From the NCBI GenBank assembly GCA_037975125.1, contig CM075852.1, positions 1,654,839 through 1,718,838 of the forward strand: a DNA stretch of 64,000 nt, read 5' to 3'. Shown one piece after another: positions 11,201 through 26,200 of this stretch; the first letter of the stretch is position 1, and each line of letters starts with the position of its first letter. This DNA is from Latrodectus hesperus (Eukaryota > Arthropoda > Arachnida > Araneae > Theridiidae). The notes under the pieces were generated by a model that saw nothing but the letters and a program-made list of their open reading frames with translations, was not told where the DNA came from and did not search any database. The position numbers were made by a program, and so were the translations under genes.

Positions 11201-14200
11201 TAAAACTTTTGAGGTCAGCCCATTTAAGTTTGAGTTTGTGAGAAACTTCAGGTATTTGGGTTCAGAGATTGAATATGAAAATGACACCAATCCTGAAATC
11301 AGAAAGAGGATCATTGCTGCAGATTGTTGTTTCTTTGGCCTAAGACCTTTTCTAAAATCCTATCTAATCAAAAGAAGGACAAAGATTGTGTTAGTTCTCA
11401 TTTTAAATGTCACAAGTTTGTGCATTCTTCAACTCTGAAAATTACAAGTTTGAGTAATTTCCTTTATTTACTTACCTCAGGAAAACTTTGTGATCAAATG
11501 CAAGGAGATGAATTTTTCTCTCATTTATTAAAAATGTGCATTAGAAAACAAATACTAAAAATCAGTGCTTTTGTTTATATTTGATCAAAAATATATACAT
11601 AATTATATTTTCAAGTATTTCATTTTATTTATTGAGTAAATGCACACATTTTATAAGTATATTTTATGAGTTTGGATGATAAGGGTCTGACTCTCCTAGA
11701 AATGGCACTCTTACCAAAGGTGCTGAAATTACTTTGCCAAAGGTGCTTTAAAGTGCTATCTTTGTTTAATGTTTCTGGGATACTTCAACATTTATTTATG
11801 TTTATTGGTTTTTATACTGCACTGTTATGTAATTATCTTCTGTTTTTAACTGAGTGTAAAAAAACTAACGTGCAAGCCATAAAATAATTTTCTTTATAAA
11901 AGGCTTATCTCCAACAGGTATTAAAAATGAGCCAGTTCCACATTGGGAAAATTTATAACTTTATTTACAACTATTAGAACTTAGGTTGTTGATAATAGGT
12001 TTAAATTGGTTATATAAGCACTCTAAGAAACCAAAATAATATGAAACTGTTAAAAAATTTCACAAAAAAGTTATGAATGATCACTAATTAAAATTGACAG
12101 CAGTTGCAAGTCTATTTGTATATTTGAAGAACAATTGCATCATATTTTAACTCATAATTTAGGGTTAAGGATGATTTTAATAGGATGAATGTATCATTTG
12201 CTAAAATTGGATCAAAAACTGCAACACATGATATCTGAACAATGTTTACTTCTATGCAACTCAAACCCAGCTGGGTTTAATATTTCTGTACTTTGCATAG
12301 AGACTCTTCACTATACACCAGAAATCAAACTGCATACCAAACAGCCAGCAAAGGGAAAATCAGTACCAAGAAAATCAAAATTTGTGCCATCTACTGGAAA
12401 TATTTGGCAACTGTTTTTATGAGGGGACACTAAAAAATTTTAATATATTGGATCACCCGGATCATCAGTGTTAAATATTATTGAGATTTTTTGAATAAAT
12501 TGTACTCCAAAATCATAGGAAAAAAGACCTGTTTCAAGAACATTTCACTGCATTGTGAATTGAAGTATTGTTCTTGCAAACAAATCTTGTTTTGCTAATA
12601 CGATGCTCCCATTCTCAACGCAATTCAACAAAACTTCGTAAACTGAAGTTTGTTCTTATCTGTTCTCTTCTCTAATGTAGCCTTCTTGTCCTACAGACTC
12701 TACCCCAACGTGAAAAATATTTCTGGTTTGAAAGAAATTTTGTTAATAAAAATTAATAAAACTTCAAAGTATGCTCTGTGTAGCTATCTCTCTGTGTTTT
12801 AAAACTACTCCCATGTATACACTGGAGCTTTTGCTTGGTTTGCATCCTCTTTACATTCATATTGAAGCAGAAGCAATACAACCAATGCTAGGTATTTCAA
12901 AATAATTGATCAGAAGAATATTCTCTTCAGAAAACAACAGTTTATGAACTGGCACAATGCCAATGATCAAAAACAAGCAAGACTACTAAATAGTGCATGA
13001 CCTAGTAAAAGGCAAAAAGAATTATTAAAGCTTAATAGAAGCAGTCTAAGGAAAGCTGTGGGACATTGCCACCTTAAAAGCTACAGGACATTGCCACCTC
13101 AAAAGATATCTCACCATAATGGGAGTATCAGATGATTCCACTTGTAGAGGTTGTCATTATATCGAAGAAACTTCAATACATATCTTGTGTGAACGTGAAA
13201 CTTTTTCTGCACATAGATTTGAACTTTTGGGTCAGCAGTTGATTGAACCTTGGATGTTGCAAGAAATTTCTGTAAAATGTCTGTTGAATTTTACTTCAGC
13301 CCCTGGTCTCAAATAGGTTTCAAATTGTTCAAATAGGGCTTTCTGAGGGGTATAGTACACTAGACCTGTGGTCGCAGTTCTAGGTTCTTTTGGAACCACC
13401 CTATTTTAAATCTAGAATTTTAACAAATATTTTAAATTATTCTGAAAAAGCAGTGAGCCATTTTCTGAAAAGTAAAATTTTTACATAAATAAATTTTCTA
13501 ATCAAATGTTAATCTCTCTTATAATTTTTATTGAAGAGTTTATTCATCAAATAGTTTGGCTAAATTTTGCATGTTGTAATATTATCTTATAAATTTTATA
13601 AGAAGGGTTAATTATTCTTAATTATTTTTACATTTTTCAGTAAAAAATAATAAATATGTATACTTAAAAGGTCTTTATTTGAATACTTAAAAGTTCTTTG
13701 ATATATTTGATCAAAAATACTATGTTATTTTTACTATATACAAAAATAATTTTTAGGTATATAAAGGATTAGATATTATCACTAATAAAATAACACCTGA
13801 CGAACAAAAAGAAGCTGTTCATCACTGTATAGATTTTTTAGATCCTCTTCAGCGCTATACAGTTGTAGATTTTCATAACAAGACTGTTCCTATTGTATCC
13901 TTTATAGCTGAAACGTTTGTTAAAAAAATTTATGTATTATATTTATGGTATCATTTATATCAATGTGAATTATTGCATTATAAATGTTTATCACAGAAAA
14001 TTATCAGTGTAAATAAGTTTTTGTGATTTAAATATTTCTTACTAAAAAATTCAAAATATTTTAAGTTATTATATAATACTTATGAAAATAATAAAAATAT
14101 GCTATCTTAAAATATTTTATTTTGAATTTCAAATTGAACAGGGGTTAATAATTTCTAAAGTATAGTCGGTTGACAGTGTAATGAAAAAGTTCTTAATTTG

Positions 14201-17200
14201 ACTTTTTAACTTTTTATAGATTTGAGAGACATTACTAGCCAATAAAATTTCAACACCAAAAAGTAATTAGCAAATAATAAAATGTTATTCATTGAATAAA
14301 TATGTTATATTGGAAAAATAATAAATTTTTAAGAAATAGTGAAGCATAGGTTTGAGAAATCAGTCCCCAGAACAGCTCTGATAACAATAACAACAATTTT
14401 ACATTGGGACATTGAGTCAGATAGGGATTGAATGGCATGTACAGATATACTTATATCTCCTCTAACAACTTCACAATGATGTCACTTTTCATTGATTGTA
14501 ATGACTTACATCCGATGACAAGCCCATTTCTTGATAGTCATTGGTCAATCATTCTCAGTTGGTAAAAGCTCTGAAAATGTGCTGTCCACAAAAACAGCTG
14601 AATATTTCATGTATCAAGGAAAATTTGTCCATATGGTATCATGCAGTCAGACATTACCCTTCTGAAACACTGTTTTGTAGCCTTCAAATAAAAGATAATC
14701 ATAGATCTTAACATATAAAAGTATAATGTCCCCTATTGAAGGTGTTAATGTGAACATGTGGTAATCAAGATATAAATCTAATACCACCCCATACCATCTT
14801 GCCCAGTTATAAACCAATTTGACTGCGTTAAAAGCATGCTGTTGTGCATTCTTAGTGCTGCCAACTTATGAATGTCATGATGTAGTAAATAAAACTGGGA
14901 TTCTTCTAAAAACACAATGTCACATCATTTTTTGTCCAAATTCATTGTTGATCTTACTACTGAAAATGTTCATGTCTGTAATGTAATGCCAAAGGTTGTT
15001 GAAGTTATGCTCCCTATTGATTCTCGTTTTACTGAAATATTCATGCAGATACTTGTCTCATAAATGATTCCATTTCTTTATTTAAGGCCTTTCAATTGGC
15101 TGTATGATCCATTGAGGCTTTACGGATAATGCCTGTCATATTGACTGTTAATGGTATCTTCTTTCTGTGATCTAGCATTATATGTCATATAATCATCCTG
15201 AACACTTTATTCCATATTCACAAAGCTATCATGGGATTTTAACTGATGCTAACAAATAAGATAAACCTAGATTCTAGGAAGACATAATTTGATCTATCAA
15301 AATCTAGAGTGTACTGGGTATTTCTTCTTAAATAAGATATTACAACAGCTTTTCACTTGGCAAAACATGCAAACAAAATTTTTACTCAAGCAGCCCGCAT
15401 GATTTCTATATTTAAACACAACTTATTAGTCAGGAAACACTCTTCAAAGTAGTAGTTCTTTAATTAAATATAGTCTTTTAAAAAATGTAACAGGAGAGTT
15501 ATTATGTTTCTCTTTTCTTCGTGCAATTCTATTAAGATACATGCTATAAAGTTTCTGATTTTTTTGTAATACATGAATATTGACATGATCTGGAATCATT
15601 TTTTTAAAAACAATACCCAGAATATTAAAAAAAGCCTCCAAGAGTTATCGGGTTATCTGTTCTATAATGCTGAAATTGTCTAAAAATAGTTTCCAAAATG
15701 TTTTTATAATTTAATTACTGGATAAAAAAATATTAAATATCCATTATTAATATGTATCTTAATAAATTGACAAAAATGTAACATAAGTATTAAAAAAATC
15801 AATGCCTTTCTCTTTTTTAAATTTATTTTTTCAACAAAATATTTAACAACTAAAATAGGATTAATCTTGTTTCTTTATTTGCCACAATCAAGATATTTTT
15901 AAGGAACCTATTAACTTTCCATGGTTAAAACATCTTAAAAATGAAAATTTATAGGAATGTGTACTGAGTCAATTAAAGAAAATTTTGATTGTGAATTTTT
16001 CAATTAATTTTTATAAATAAGCTTTTATTTTTATTGGTATTGAATTTTAATATTTTGTCTTTTTCCTGAACTATTGATTTCTCTTTGTATCAAAATTAAG
16101 TTTTTTATGTAGTTATTTATGATATGATTATGACAGTTATTTATGAGAAAGTAATGAATAATTTGTGGTTATAGCAGTTCCTTATTTAATTAAGCATTTA
16201 TTCCTGGCGACAATACAAATGCATCTTATATTTAAAAATTCATTTTATACATTCCATACTAGCATAAATTTTGCAGAATTGATATTTTTAGCAACAATTA
16301 AGAGATATGTATAAAATAAATAATAACTGATTTTATAAATTATATTCTAGCAAATTTATTCCATTATAGTTTCATAATATTCTATGTCAATTTTACTTTT
16401 GAGAATTAAATATTTTGACCTCTTTTAAAAAATTTTCAAAAGATAAAAAGTTTAAAAACGGTGGTAGAATTTTTACTGTGATATTTGCAATTATAATTTT
16501 TTATATTTTATTTCAAGTCAATAATACTAATTGACAATTTTATCACTTTCTTCTGCAAAATAGAAAAATGTTATTTATTATTTTATTTTCTATTGTACTT
16601 TTTCTATTGTGTATTATAATTCCATATAATTGGAGTGAATCTTAATAATTTTATATTATTTTTTATTGTATTTACAGATCTCATAATTTTATTTGTATTA
16701 ACTTAATTTTTAATAGATTAATAAATTACTTCAAGAACAAAAATTACCCATTATAGTTGGGGGTACTAATTATTACATCGAATCACTTTTATGGGAAGTG
16801 TTAATAAAACCAGAGGTATGTATATAAAAGAACTTAAATACTCAGACTATTAATATTTGTTGATTTTATTAATTTATTTTTAATTATATTCATTATAATA
16901 TTAAAGCTTCTGAATTAAATTTTACTAGTTGTTCTTGGTAATAAGATTTGGTGCATTCTTACTTTTATTCTTTTTTTAATCTATATTCAAGATTTTTTAT
17001 TTCAAAAATGTCTTGCTTAAACTCTTTTTCATATAATAATATTCTAATTTCATATTCAGTATATTTACTCACAGTTTAATAGAACAAAGTTAATATAACA
17101 CTCTTATAAAATGTAATTTTGGGTTGTAGTATTAGGTGTATAAAATGATAAAAAAAATTTAATTCTTTTATTTTATTTTAATCAGTTTATTATTTGTTTA

Positions 17201-20200
17201 ATTGTGTGATGTAAAACTATGAAAATATTCAATTCAAAATTTATCAGTAAACATTGAATTATCTGCAATAGTCTATATCTTAATCTAGATGATAAAATAT
17301 ATAATTTTGATTACACATTTATTTTTACTATTGAGAGTTTAAAATGCTTAAAATTATGGTCAAATGTAGGAATTAAATCACATGGCTTTTTTTATATAGC
17401 TATAAGGCATAATAAGCATATTTCTTTAAAAATAAAGTCTTTCATATGAAAAGAACTTTCAAATTTTGTCAAATGGAAGGTAAAATAATGAATGTATTTA
17501 TATTTAGTAAACATTTTCAAAAGATGTTTATTTATCTTATCATCTTTCTATACCTCCCATTTTTTTCAGTGTTTGATTTAACTATAGAAACACTTTTTCT
17601 TCTGGCTTTAAATGTTGAACTATCTTAGGTGGCCAAACAAAAGTTGTTATTTGATGCAGATAAAGATTTTGAAATTTTTAAAGAACCTAGTGATGGTAAA
17701 GTTAATGCTGAAATTCTCTTAAAACATAAAATAACATACAACTCTTTGGATAATATAGATAGTCTAAAATTACACAAATGCTTAGAAGAAGTTGATCCAG
17801 TAATGGCCAATACTCTCCACCCTGAAGATAGAAGAAAAGTTATAAGGTAATTGAGTTTTGTTCCTCATTTTAAAAAATAATATGAATATTAAAGAATTTA
17901 AATTTTAAAGTTTGTAATTTAAAAAGTCAAAAATCAAATGGAAAGAATTTAATGTACAAAAGCTTCCTATTGCTAAAATTTTAAAATGATAGTTACTATG
18001 AATTTTGATTAAATTTATTTATTAAATTTTTAAAGTTATCAAAAAAGTATGCTTTTCATTTTTTAAGCATTTTGCTATGAAACTTTTGGTAAATGACAGA
18101 TTTTAATTGTTTGCTTCAAATGGAAAATATTAATTGTAAATATTCTTTTGTATTTGTCATCCTTTTATGCCTCCTAATAAAACTAATTATAATTTTGGAA
18201 TTTACTTACTTATCATACATTTTATATTTCATTTAAGTTTACATGCAGAAATATGAATGTTCAAAATAGTTTTATTAAAATTACAAAAGTTACCTTTTTG
18301 AAATTAGTTCAAATGTGCAATAGGAGAGTGTTTCTGGATTTATTATTTATAGTTTTAAGATTAAATCTGTTTTAAAATAAGATTTTTCTTTTTAGCTAAA
18401 AGTAAAACATTTATTTAATTGAGACAATCTATATAAATGGGGGAAATGTATCAAAGAACAATAGGTTTTCAATTATCATATCAATGAAGAAATTGCATTT
18501 TGATAATATAGATTGGAATATTTTCTGCAATGGCCTTTCACTTTTCCCTTTTTGGTAACATAAAATAAAACCGAAATATGGAGTTAATATAATTTTTCAA
18601 TTACAAGCTAACTATAAAAGCAGTTGTAATAAAATAATGATGTTCATTCATTCTTAATTAATAAGCACTAGCATTAATTATACAACAACTTCCTGTCAGT
18701 GATCATCTAGTGGATAGTAACACTATTTCAAGGATTTAATAAAATAAAAGAGTTTCCTGATCGTAATGTTCATACAATAAAAAAATATAATCAATTATTG
18801 TTATTTATATAATATCCTTGAATTTTTATGTCTGTAATTTTATAAATTCTAAACTCCAGAATCCTTAAGTTTAAAAACACTATATGTGAATAATTTATTG
18901 CTGGCAAATAACTACTGATAAAATATAAGAATTTTAAGATAAGTACAGCAGTTTTAAAACCATAATTAACTTCTGTTCAGATCAAAAATTTTTATATAAA
19001 GCAATCTATTTTGATACATTAAATTTTTTTTTTGTAAGGATTTGGGACATTTGACACATACACAATCACACTGAATAGTAAAATTCATTTTGTTTATTTG
19101 TAAATAAAGCAAGGAATTGAAATATTAATTTTCTATTTATATATAATGTGGAAAATTTTTTTTAAAAAATGATGAAAGTGGCTAACTTTTTAAAATTAAT
19201 CTATTTTTCTTTAAGAATGGCAAATTTTTTTGTAGATTTAAAATAAAATATTCATTAAATTCTGTAGAAAATGTGTAGTGGCATAACTATTATTTAGTAC
19301 TATTTTTTCCCCTTTTTTTCTCTTTGTATTACAAGTAGAATTTTACATATTATTAATTTATTTTATATTGTGTATAGGTTATCAATAGTAAATAAATATT
19401 TAAGATTACTTTAACAACTTATATACCGTGTTGATAATTCAGTTAAGGTTCTGATCTTCAATTTAACAGTTAGTTGAGTCAAATTCTACCTCTGTGGATG
19501 TTTATTGTCCTTAGAAATCAACTTTAAAGTGAAAGACTTAGTCAAATTAATTTTTACATGCAAAATGTGATGACAAACCAGCATCTTTTTCTTTTGGATT
19601 CGTTATTATTTAGAATGTAAAATACTAGCTATTATCAATTTAATTTATAACTATTTTTATGCTTTTTACTATCCGTTATTTTGAAGTAGATATTATATAT
19701 TTCACATTAAACTAATCACTTCTTCATATTTTTGTTTTAAGCAAATTACATTTAAGTTTCAATATTACTGTATAAGATCTATTTATAAAATATCCCACAA
19801 ATTATTACAATATATTATATATTTATGTAAAAAAATGTGCATGTATTCCAAAAAGATTCTGTTGATTTCTTAGTTAATTCTTTTTTATTTAACATTTATA
19901 GAAGTTTACAAGTATATCAGCAATACGGCTGTTGTCACAGTGAATTACTTGCAAAACAACGTTCTCAGAAAGGGGGTCATCATTAGGAGGACCACTTCGG
20001 TTTAAAAATACCATTATGTTTTGGATCCAATGTGAAAAAGAAGGTTTATATTAAATTCATTTCTTTATTTTCATTAAATATATTGCAATATTATTGTGAC
20101 ATATTTTATAATTTTAATGTTATTTTTTAATTTTAATAACTGACATAATTTATGATTTTGTTAATTGTTTATTCTTTTAAACTATAAAATGTGAAAATTT

Positions 20201-23200
20201 TTATTTACTTATTTTTTAAGGAGGTAAATATTAATAAATTTGCAAATCTTTTTTCTAACTTATTCTAAATTTCACATTTCATTTACAATTTTTCATTTTT
20301 TCTGTAATTTTTAGTTCAGAATAATTAAAAAAAAATTGTTTTTCAATATCATAGAAGAAATATTTATTATTTCCTTTTAACAGGAGGCAAATCAAACCAA
20401 CAAATAAATAAAATAAAACAAAGATATATGAAGTAAACAGTTTTATTTAATCATTATTTTACTCTTTATTTTTTATTTATATTATATCATTTACAAAATT
20501 TACTCATTATTTAAGATACAATAAATATCAGAAAAACAAGAAAGTATTGTTAAAAAAAGAAAATTAATAAATAGAGGTCAAACAACATTTAATAATGTCA
20601 ATTGGAAAACAGTTTATTCGCCAATCTTTTAAATCAGGATTATTTCATTAAATAGAATGATATTATTTAATTCCTTACATGACAAAATAAAAGGCATAGA
20701 ACATCATAGAAATATTGCATAATAATTTCTAAAATTTAATTTTGAAGAAAATCTTTTCAATAATTCTGAGAAATTAAGATATTATTAATTTCAATGCAAT
20801 GAAAAGTCTTATTTTGTGTTAACTTATAAAAACAAAGTTTTTTTTTAATTTTTTTCCTAAAAAAAGTTATGTATAAAATAGGCAGTATGAAATATATAAT
20901 TACAAACCAGTTTTGTGAATACATTGCATTTATTGTATAATTAAACTGAAATAATTGAACTTTTCATAAAAGAAATTTCTAAAAAATGCATTCATGCATT
21001 TGATCTGTTTTCATACATTTGATCTGTGCATAAAAAATTCATGCATATATTAAGACCATGCATACAAATGTATGTATTTAGAATCATGTATGTACATGCA
21101 TCAAAAACTTTGTATTGTATTATTTAATCTATTTTTTCTTGGTAAAGATTTTAATAATATATTTTTCTCATTTGTTCTACAAATTGAGATCTATTTTCTC
21201 GAATTTGGAAAGTATTCTTCCGTGACAGTCAAAAATTTGTCAAGATGCATAAAGACTTCATTTATCCATTAAATGTTCAAAGTAAGTTTAGATGTTAAAC
21301 TAAACTAAACTCTGGCAGGACAGCTCATGTGGGCCAAGACCTACAGTGCCTATCTCTGTTTTTCTGACCTAGAGGCCCTGAGGTGTGAAGCATATGTCCC
21401 AATTAGGTGGTCAGCCTAATGCAAAACCCTCAGTGTTTAATTCCCAATCATGCTTGGTATTCAGTTTATCGACCCACTGAAGGGATAAAAGGCTGAGTCA
21501 ACTTTGCCCAGCCCAAATGGAACCTCGGACTTGTACCTTGGGAGCGTGAGACATTATCACTAAGCCACTGGGTTTCTAAGTTTGGATATTTTATCTAAGC
21601 TTTTCTTCCTGACTTCTGTTGTGTATCTCATTGTCCCCTGTGTTCTTAAGTATTCATTCAACAGGATAGAGTTATTAAATAAGAGTCAGTAAACTCATTA
21701 ATGACAATCAAGTTTCTTCCAATTATATATATCAGACTAAATAATTAACCTGTGGTAATTTTTAATGTTTCTCTGCAAAATTTATGATCATTTGAGATCA
21801 TATTTATTTTTTGAAACCTTTCATTATTGATTCATTTACTGAAGCCCCCAAATTTCTAGTATTGTTTATTGCATTCTATATATCTTTTTATGAAAACTAT
21901 TATTTTTTAGTCAGTTTCTATTTCACTTACTTAATGGCTTTAGTCATTATTGTCCTCATATAATATCTCATTTGAACATAATATAATATTTTAATTAATA
22001 ACTATCTGATTTATAAGCTGTATTAAGCGAGCAGTTTTAAGTAAAAAGTTTATTATGCCGTTATAATAATTTTCTATCTAAGCATAGAAATAATATGAGT
22101 CAGTACAGCTTCATATATTAAAAATTAAGAATTTTCTATCATGTTTGTATTTTGATATGGGGAATCTTAAGCCAGGTTGTTAACAGTGTCAATGAACATG
22201 GATTGAGCTACATAATTTTCTGGCATATGAATATTCTGCATGGAGGCAAATTATTGTTCCTTTCCTGTTTAAACCCACCCCATCATCAAGACCAAATGCA
22301 GTGCCAGATCTGTAGATTGCAATGCCAAAATGAATTCCTTCATAAAATGAATTTTTAGCTACATACCAATTGGTCACAATTCTATAACTTCCTTTGTGTG
22401 CAAAAGTTAACTGCAGCTGTCAAAAATACAAAGGTGTCAAATAAAATATTTATAATTTGTATAAACTAATAAATTACAAAGTTTGAAATTTATATTTTCA
22501 CTTAATTTAATTTGAAGTTACAAATATTTAAGTTGAGGTTAGAATTATTTGAGAGCTTGTATTAACGTTGGAAAATAAAATTGAAAAACTGAAATTTATT
22601 ATGTGTTGCAAATGAGTGAGCGTGAAAAATGAAAACTAAACTTAACATTTTTTATAAATTTATACCTGAGGAAAGTAATAGTGTCAAAAGTGATAAAAAA
22701 GATGAAGAATTAAATAGTTTGTTATGTATATGAGATGTGTGTGTCTCAAATATATTATAAATGTTTTAACATATTAAAAATTGTGTTAGTTCAATCAGAC
22801 ATGGTGTAGAAATCTTGAAATAATGTTTCATCTTGTGTAATTAGAAACATGTTATTTTAAGTAATGGTGCTATTTATACTATTATTTTAGTATTGATGCT
22901 TGATTATTGTCCCTTGCTTGGAAATCATATATGTAATGTTTTTAAGAGCATTTGGCTTTACTCAATTAAAATTCAAGTATTGTAAAAACCAATGTTATTC
23001 CCATTATTGATTTAGTTTTATTGCTGTGTTGTCACCCGCTGCAGATTATCACTGCATAGCATGTTTAATAAAAACATGTGGCACAACTTGGATGATTGGA
23101 AATTGTGTAAAAAACAGTGCTGTTCAAGTAATGGATTTAGTTTTATTTCTTGGTCATTCATCTCCAACTATTCCATTAATATTGGTTGCTTTTTGCTAAC

Positions 23201-26200
23201 ATAGGTTGCATAACATAGGTTGCTTTTTGAAACTGTGTGCCATTGTTCAGTGGATTAAAAATCAAATAAAAATTGATGTTATTCACATTACTGAGCCTGG
23301 TTTATCACTTCTGCTCAATATTACCATGTGGGATGTTTTTATAAGTGCATGTGTGTTCCAATATTGGATTAATTACAGGCAAATACTTTCATAAAAAATA
23401 TATGTCTCTGATGAGTATGAATAAGTGACATGTTTTAAATAATCAATTTATATTTTGTTTCATTCTATTTTTTAAGATTTATTCTTTTAATTTATTTTTA
23501 AGATTTATTCTTTAAATTATGAAAAATTAATTTTTTTACTTTTTATCGTAAAGTACAACTATGATTAGCAACTTAAAAGATGAATTTGGAATCATCATAT
23601 TCATTATTTAAAATAACACACAATCATAATTTTGCTATAAATTTCAGAAAATCGAAAATATATTTAATATATTTTTATAGTTCATATTTTGAGCATGTTT
23701 CCTTAAAGCATAAATATTGATAATTGTATACAATATATTGTAAATTGTACAATATTAAAAATAATTTTTTTAAGAAAATTACTTATTTAATAATTTTGCT
23801 GTTTTAATACTTTTGTCACACTACAATTATTTTTATTGCTATTCTTAAAAATTTGAAACTTTGACTGTTTTTTTAATACTATGTTTTAAAATGTAAATTC
23901 CTTTGTTATTTAAAAATTATACATATTTGAAGCTATTTTGTGTATTGTTTGAACAGTTAACAATGCAAACATAAATGTCCTTTTTAAAATTAAAATTTCT
24001 ACATCACTATTTTAGGTTACTTTGCTTTTCTTAGTGTTACATGTATCTCAAGTTTTTATTCATTTTGAACAACAGTAAACACTTGATTCTGTGATACAAC
24101 AAATTAGTATTGTTATTATATTTTCACTGTTTGCTTGCTTCAATCCTAATTCTTGTTATCAATATTTTATTACTTATCTACATTGAAATATTTTTCTTAT
24201 TTATTTTTTCACTTGCATACATTCATATGGCTTTTTAATTAACAAGTTTTTAATTTTACCATTAACCAGGTTTAATTGAAAAATTGTTATATTATATTTC
24301 TTTTCTGTCAGTTATATTTTTAGAGATGTATGATTAATATTCAGCTTCATTTCAAAGTTTATTTTGTATGTTGTGTCATAATTTTTTCCCCAATTTTATT
24401 GTTTATATTCTTTATTTTATAGTTTTAGATAAACGTCTGGATGACCGTGTTGATAAGATGATTAATCAAGGAATGCTTTCAGAGTTGATTGATTTTCATA
24501 AGTCTTATAATGAAAAACAAATCAATAATGAGTAAGTTATTATACATGCTCTATTTGTGTTATAAATATTATGTAAGAGATCATTTATTAATAAGTTTAC
24601 TGTTATAATATACAATTTTTTTAAAAAAAACTTGTCTTTTTTTTTTAAATTCTTTTATGAGTGCATCAAATTATTAATAGTTTGTAGACATTTTACAATG
24701 TTTGATATTAATATTGAAAATTAAAAGATCGTTAAAATTTGGATATAAGAAAGTTAGCAAAACCTTCTATTAACTTTCGTAAATCTTATGGTGGCTTCTT
24801 GATTTCAAAATTTGAATTGAAAAGTATGAAATTTCCCCATGAATATGAAACAAGAATTTATTTCTAAGTACTTTTTATATGCTTTGTTACTTAAAACTTA
24901 TTTATAAAAGATGACATCTACTTATAATTTCATTTAAAAAATTCTTAAATAATAATTCTGTTCCTTGTCCAATGTTCTTCTGTTAATAATTTATTTTAAA
25001 ATGGAAAAATATTTAATATGACAAAAAAAAATTCTTGATGATACAATATTAGAATTGTATATTCAACATCATAAATAATTAAAAAAATATATGTTTTTAA
25101 ATATTTAAATTTGCATTGATAATTGATTCATTCTTTTAAATGCATTTTCTTTATGATAAATTTTTATAGTTATTAAATTTATCAAAAAATAAACTTACTG
25201 TTATCAGATAACATTTTGAGACTAAAAAGACAAAAGTGAGGTTTTAATTCCACGGCCTTTGACTGCATTTGGCGAAGGAAAATATAACCAATACAACAAG
25301 TGCTTCTGCCAACAATTTCTTTTTATTTCTCTAAGGCATGATAAAATTACTACTTTTAGAATATGAAAACTTCATAAAAACATTTTTAACTTTTACAGTG
25401 TATAAATTATATTTTGCTGTGCATTCTTATATTTGACTTTATGTTCCTGCTATTAATAATCCATTTTTTAATGAAACAAATCTTCATTTCAAAAACTTAT
25501 AATTACATTTTTTTCTTATATATATAATCCACAGCAGTCTATTATTTGCAAGACCTTTTTTCCGAGTAAAAGGAAAAAAAGTGCCGCGTAATCCACAGTG
25601 GCGTATAATCTGCGGTAATTTTTTGGTAAATATTTGAAAATATATACTGCTGATAATGTGTGTGTTACATAAAATTAAAAAATGCATTGTGTAATTAAAA
25701 GTATAATAAAATGAAATTTTAGAAAAAAAAACATTGAAAAGATTTGTTTGAATCCACCTCATCACAAAGTGCGATAAACCGAGGTAAATGCACAAGATCG
25801 ATCAAGACCAATAAATCTGAGAAGCAATAAAAATTGTCAATTTTTATTTTTAATAATTTTTAAAATGAGGTTAGACATATTTTTTAAAAATAAATGAAAG
25901 AAATATAATAATGAAAGTAATATATATAATGAAAGAAATGGATTACTTTCGAATTGCACATTGGATACATTTTTTCTTTTGTACCACACATGCTTTATTT
26001 TTATCTTACTTTAACAAGTTTATCGCTGTTTTTTTTATTTGCCTTCTCATTAACTTTTAGTTTAAAATCTGCTGTGTAATTTAAAAGTTTTTGCTTCCAC
26101 GTAATAATATATGAATTTGAATATTTTCAAAATATAACTCAGGTCATGACAAAATCCAATAGATGATAGCAACTGTCTTATCTTTATAATAAGCCAAATT

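Larger units (their letters stand above)
8244..13756 (+). other. TRIT1 intron 1 (5.5 kb, repeat-filled)
   Basis: Runs from donor GTTATT to acceptor TTTTAG. It contains an IS1595-like transposase relic, a long AT-rich hairpin and two non-LTR retrotransposon fragments, all listed separately. The stretch 11430-12840 shows nothing recognisable. Confidence 0.85.

Noticed and set aside
22189..22377. Minus-strand 62-codon open frame in TRIT1 intron 5
   Set aside because: Looks like a protein fragment (a [18 protein letters not shown] phrase), but I cannot assign it and it lacks gene structure; possibly a pseudogene piece.
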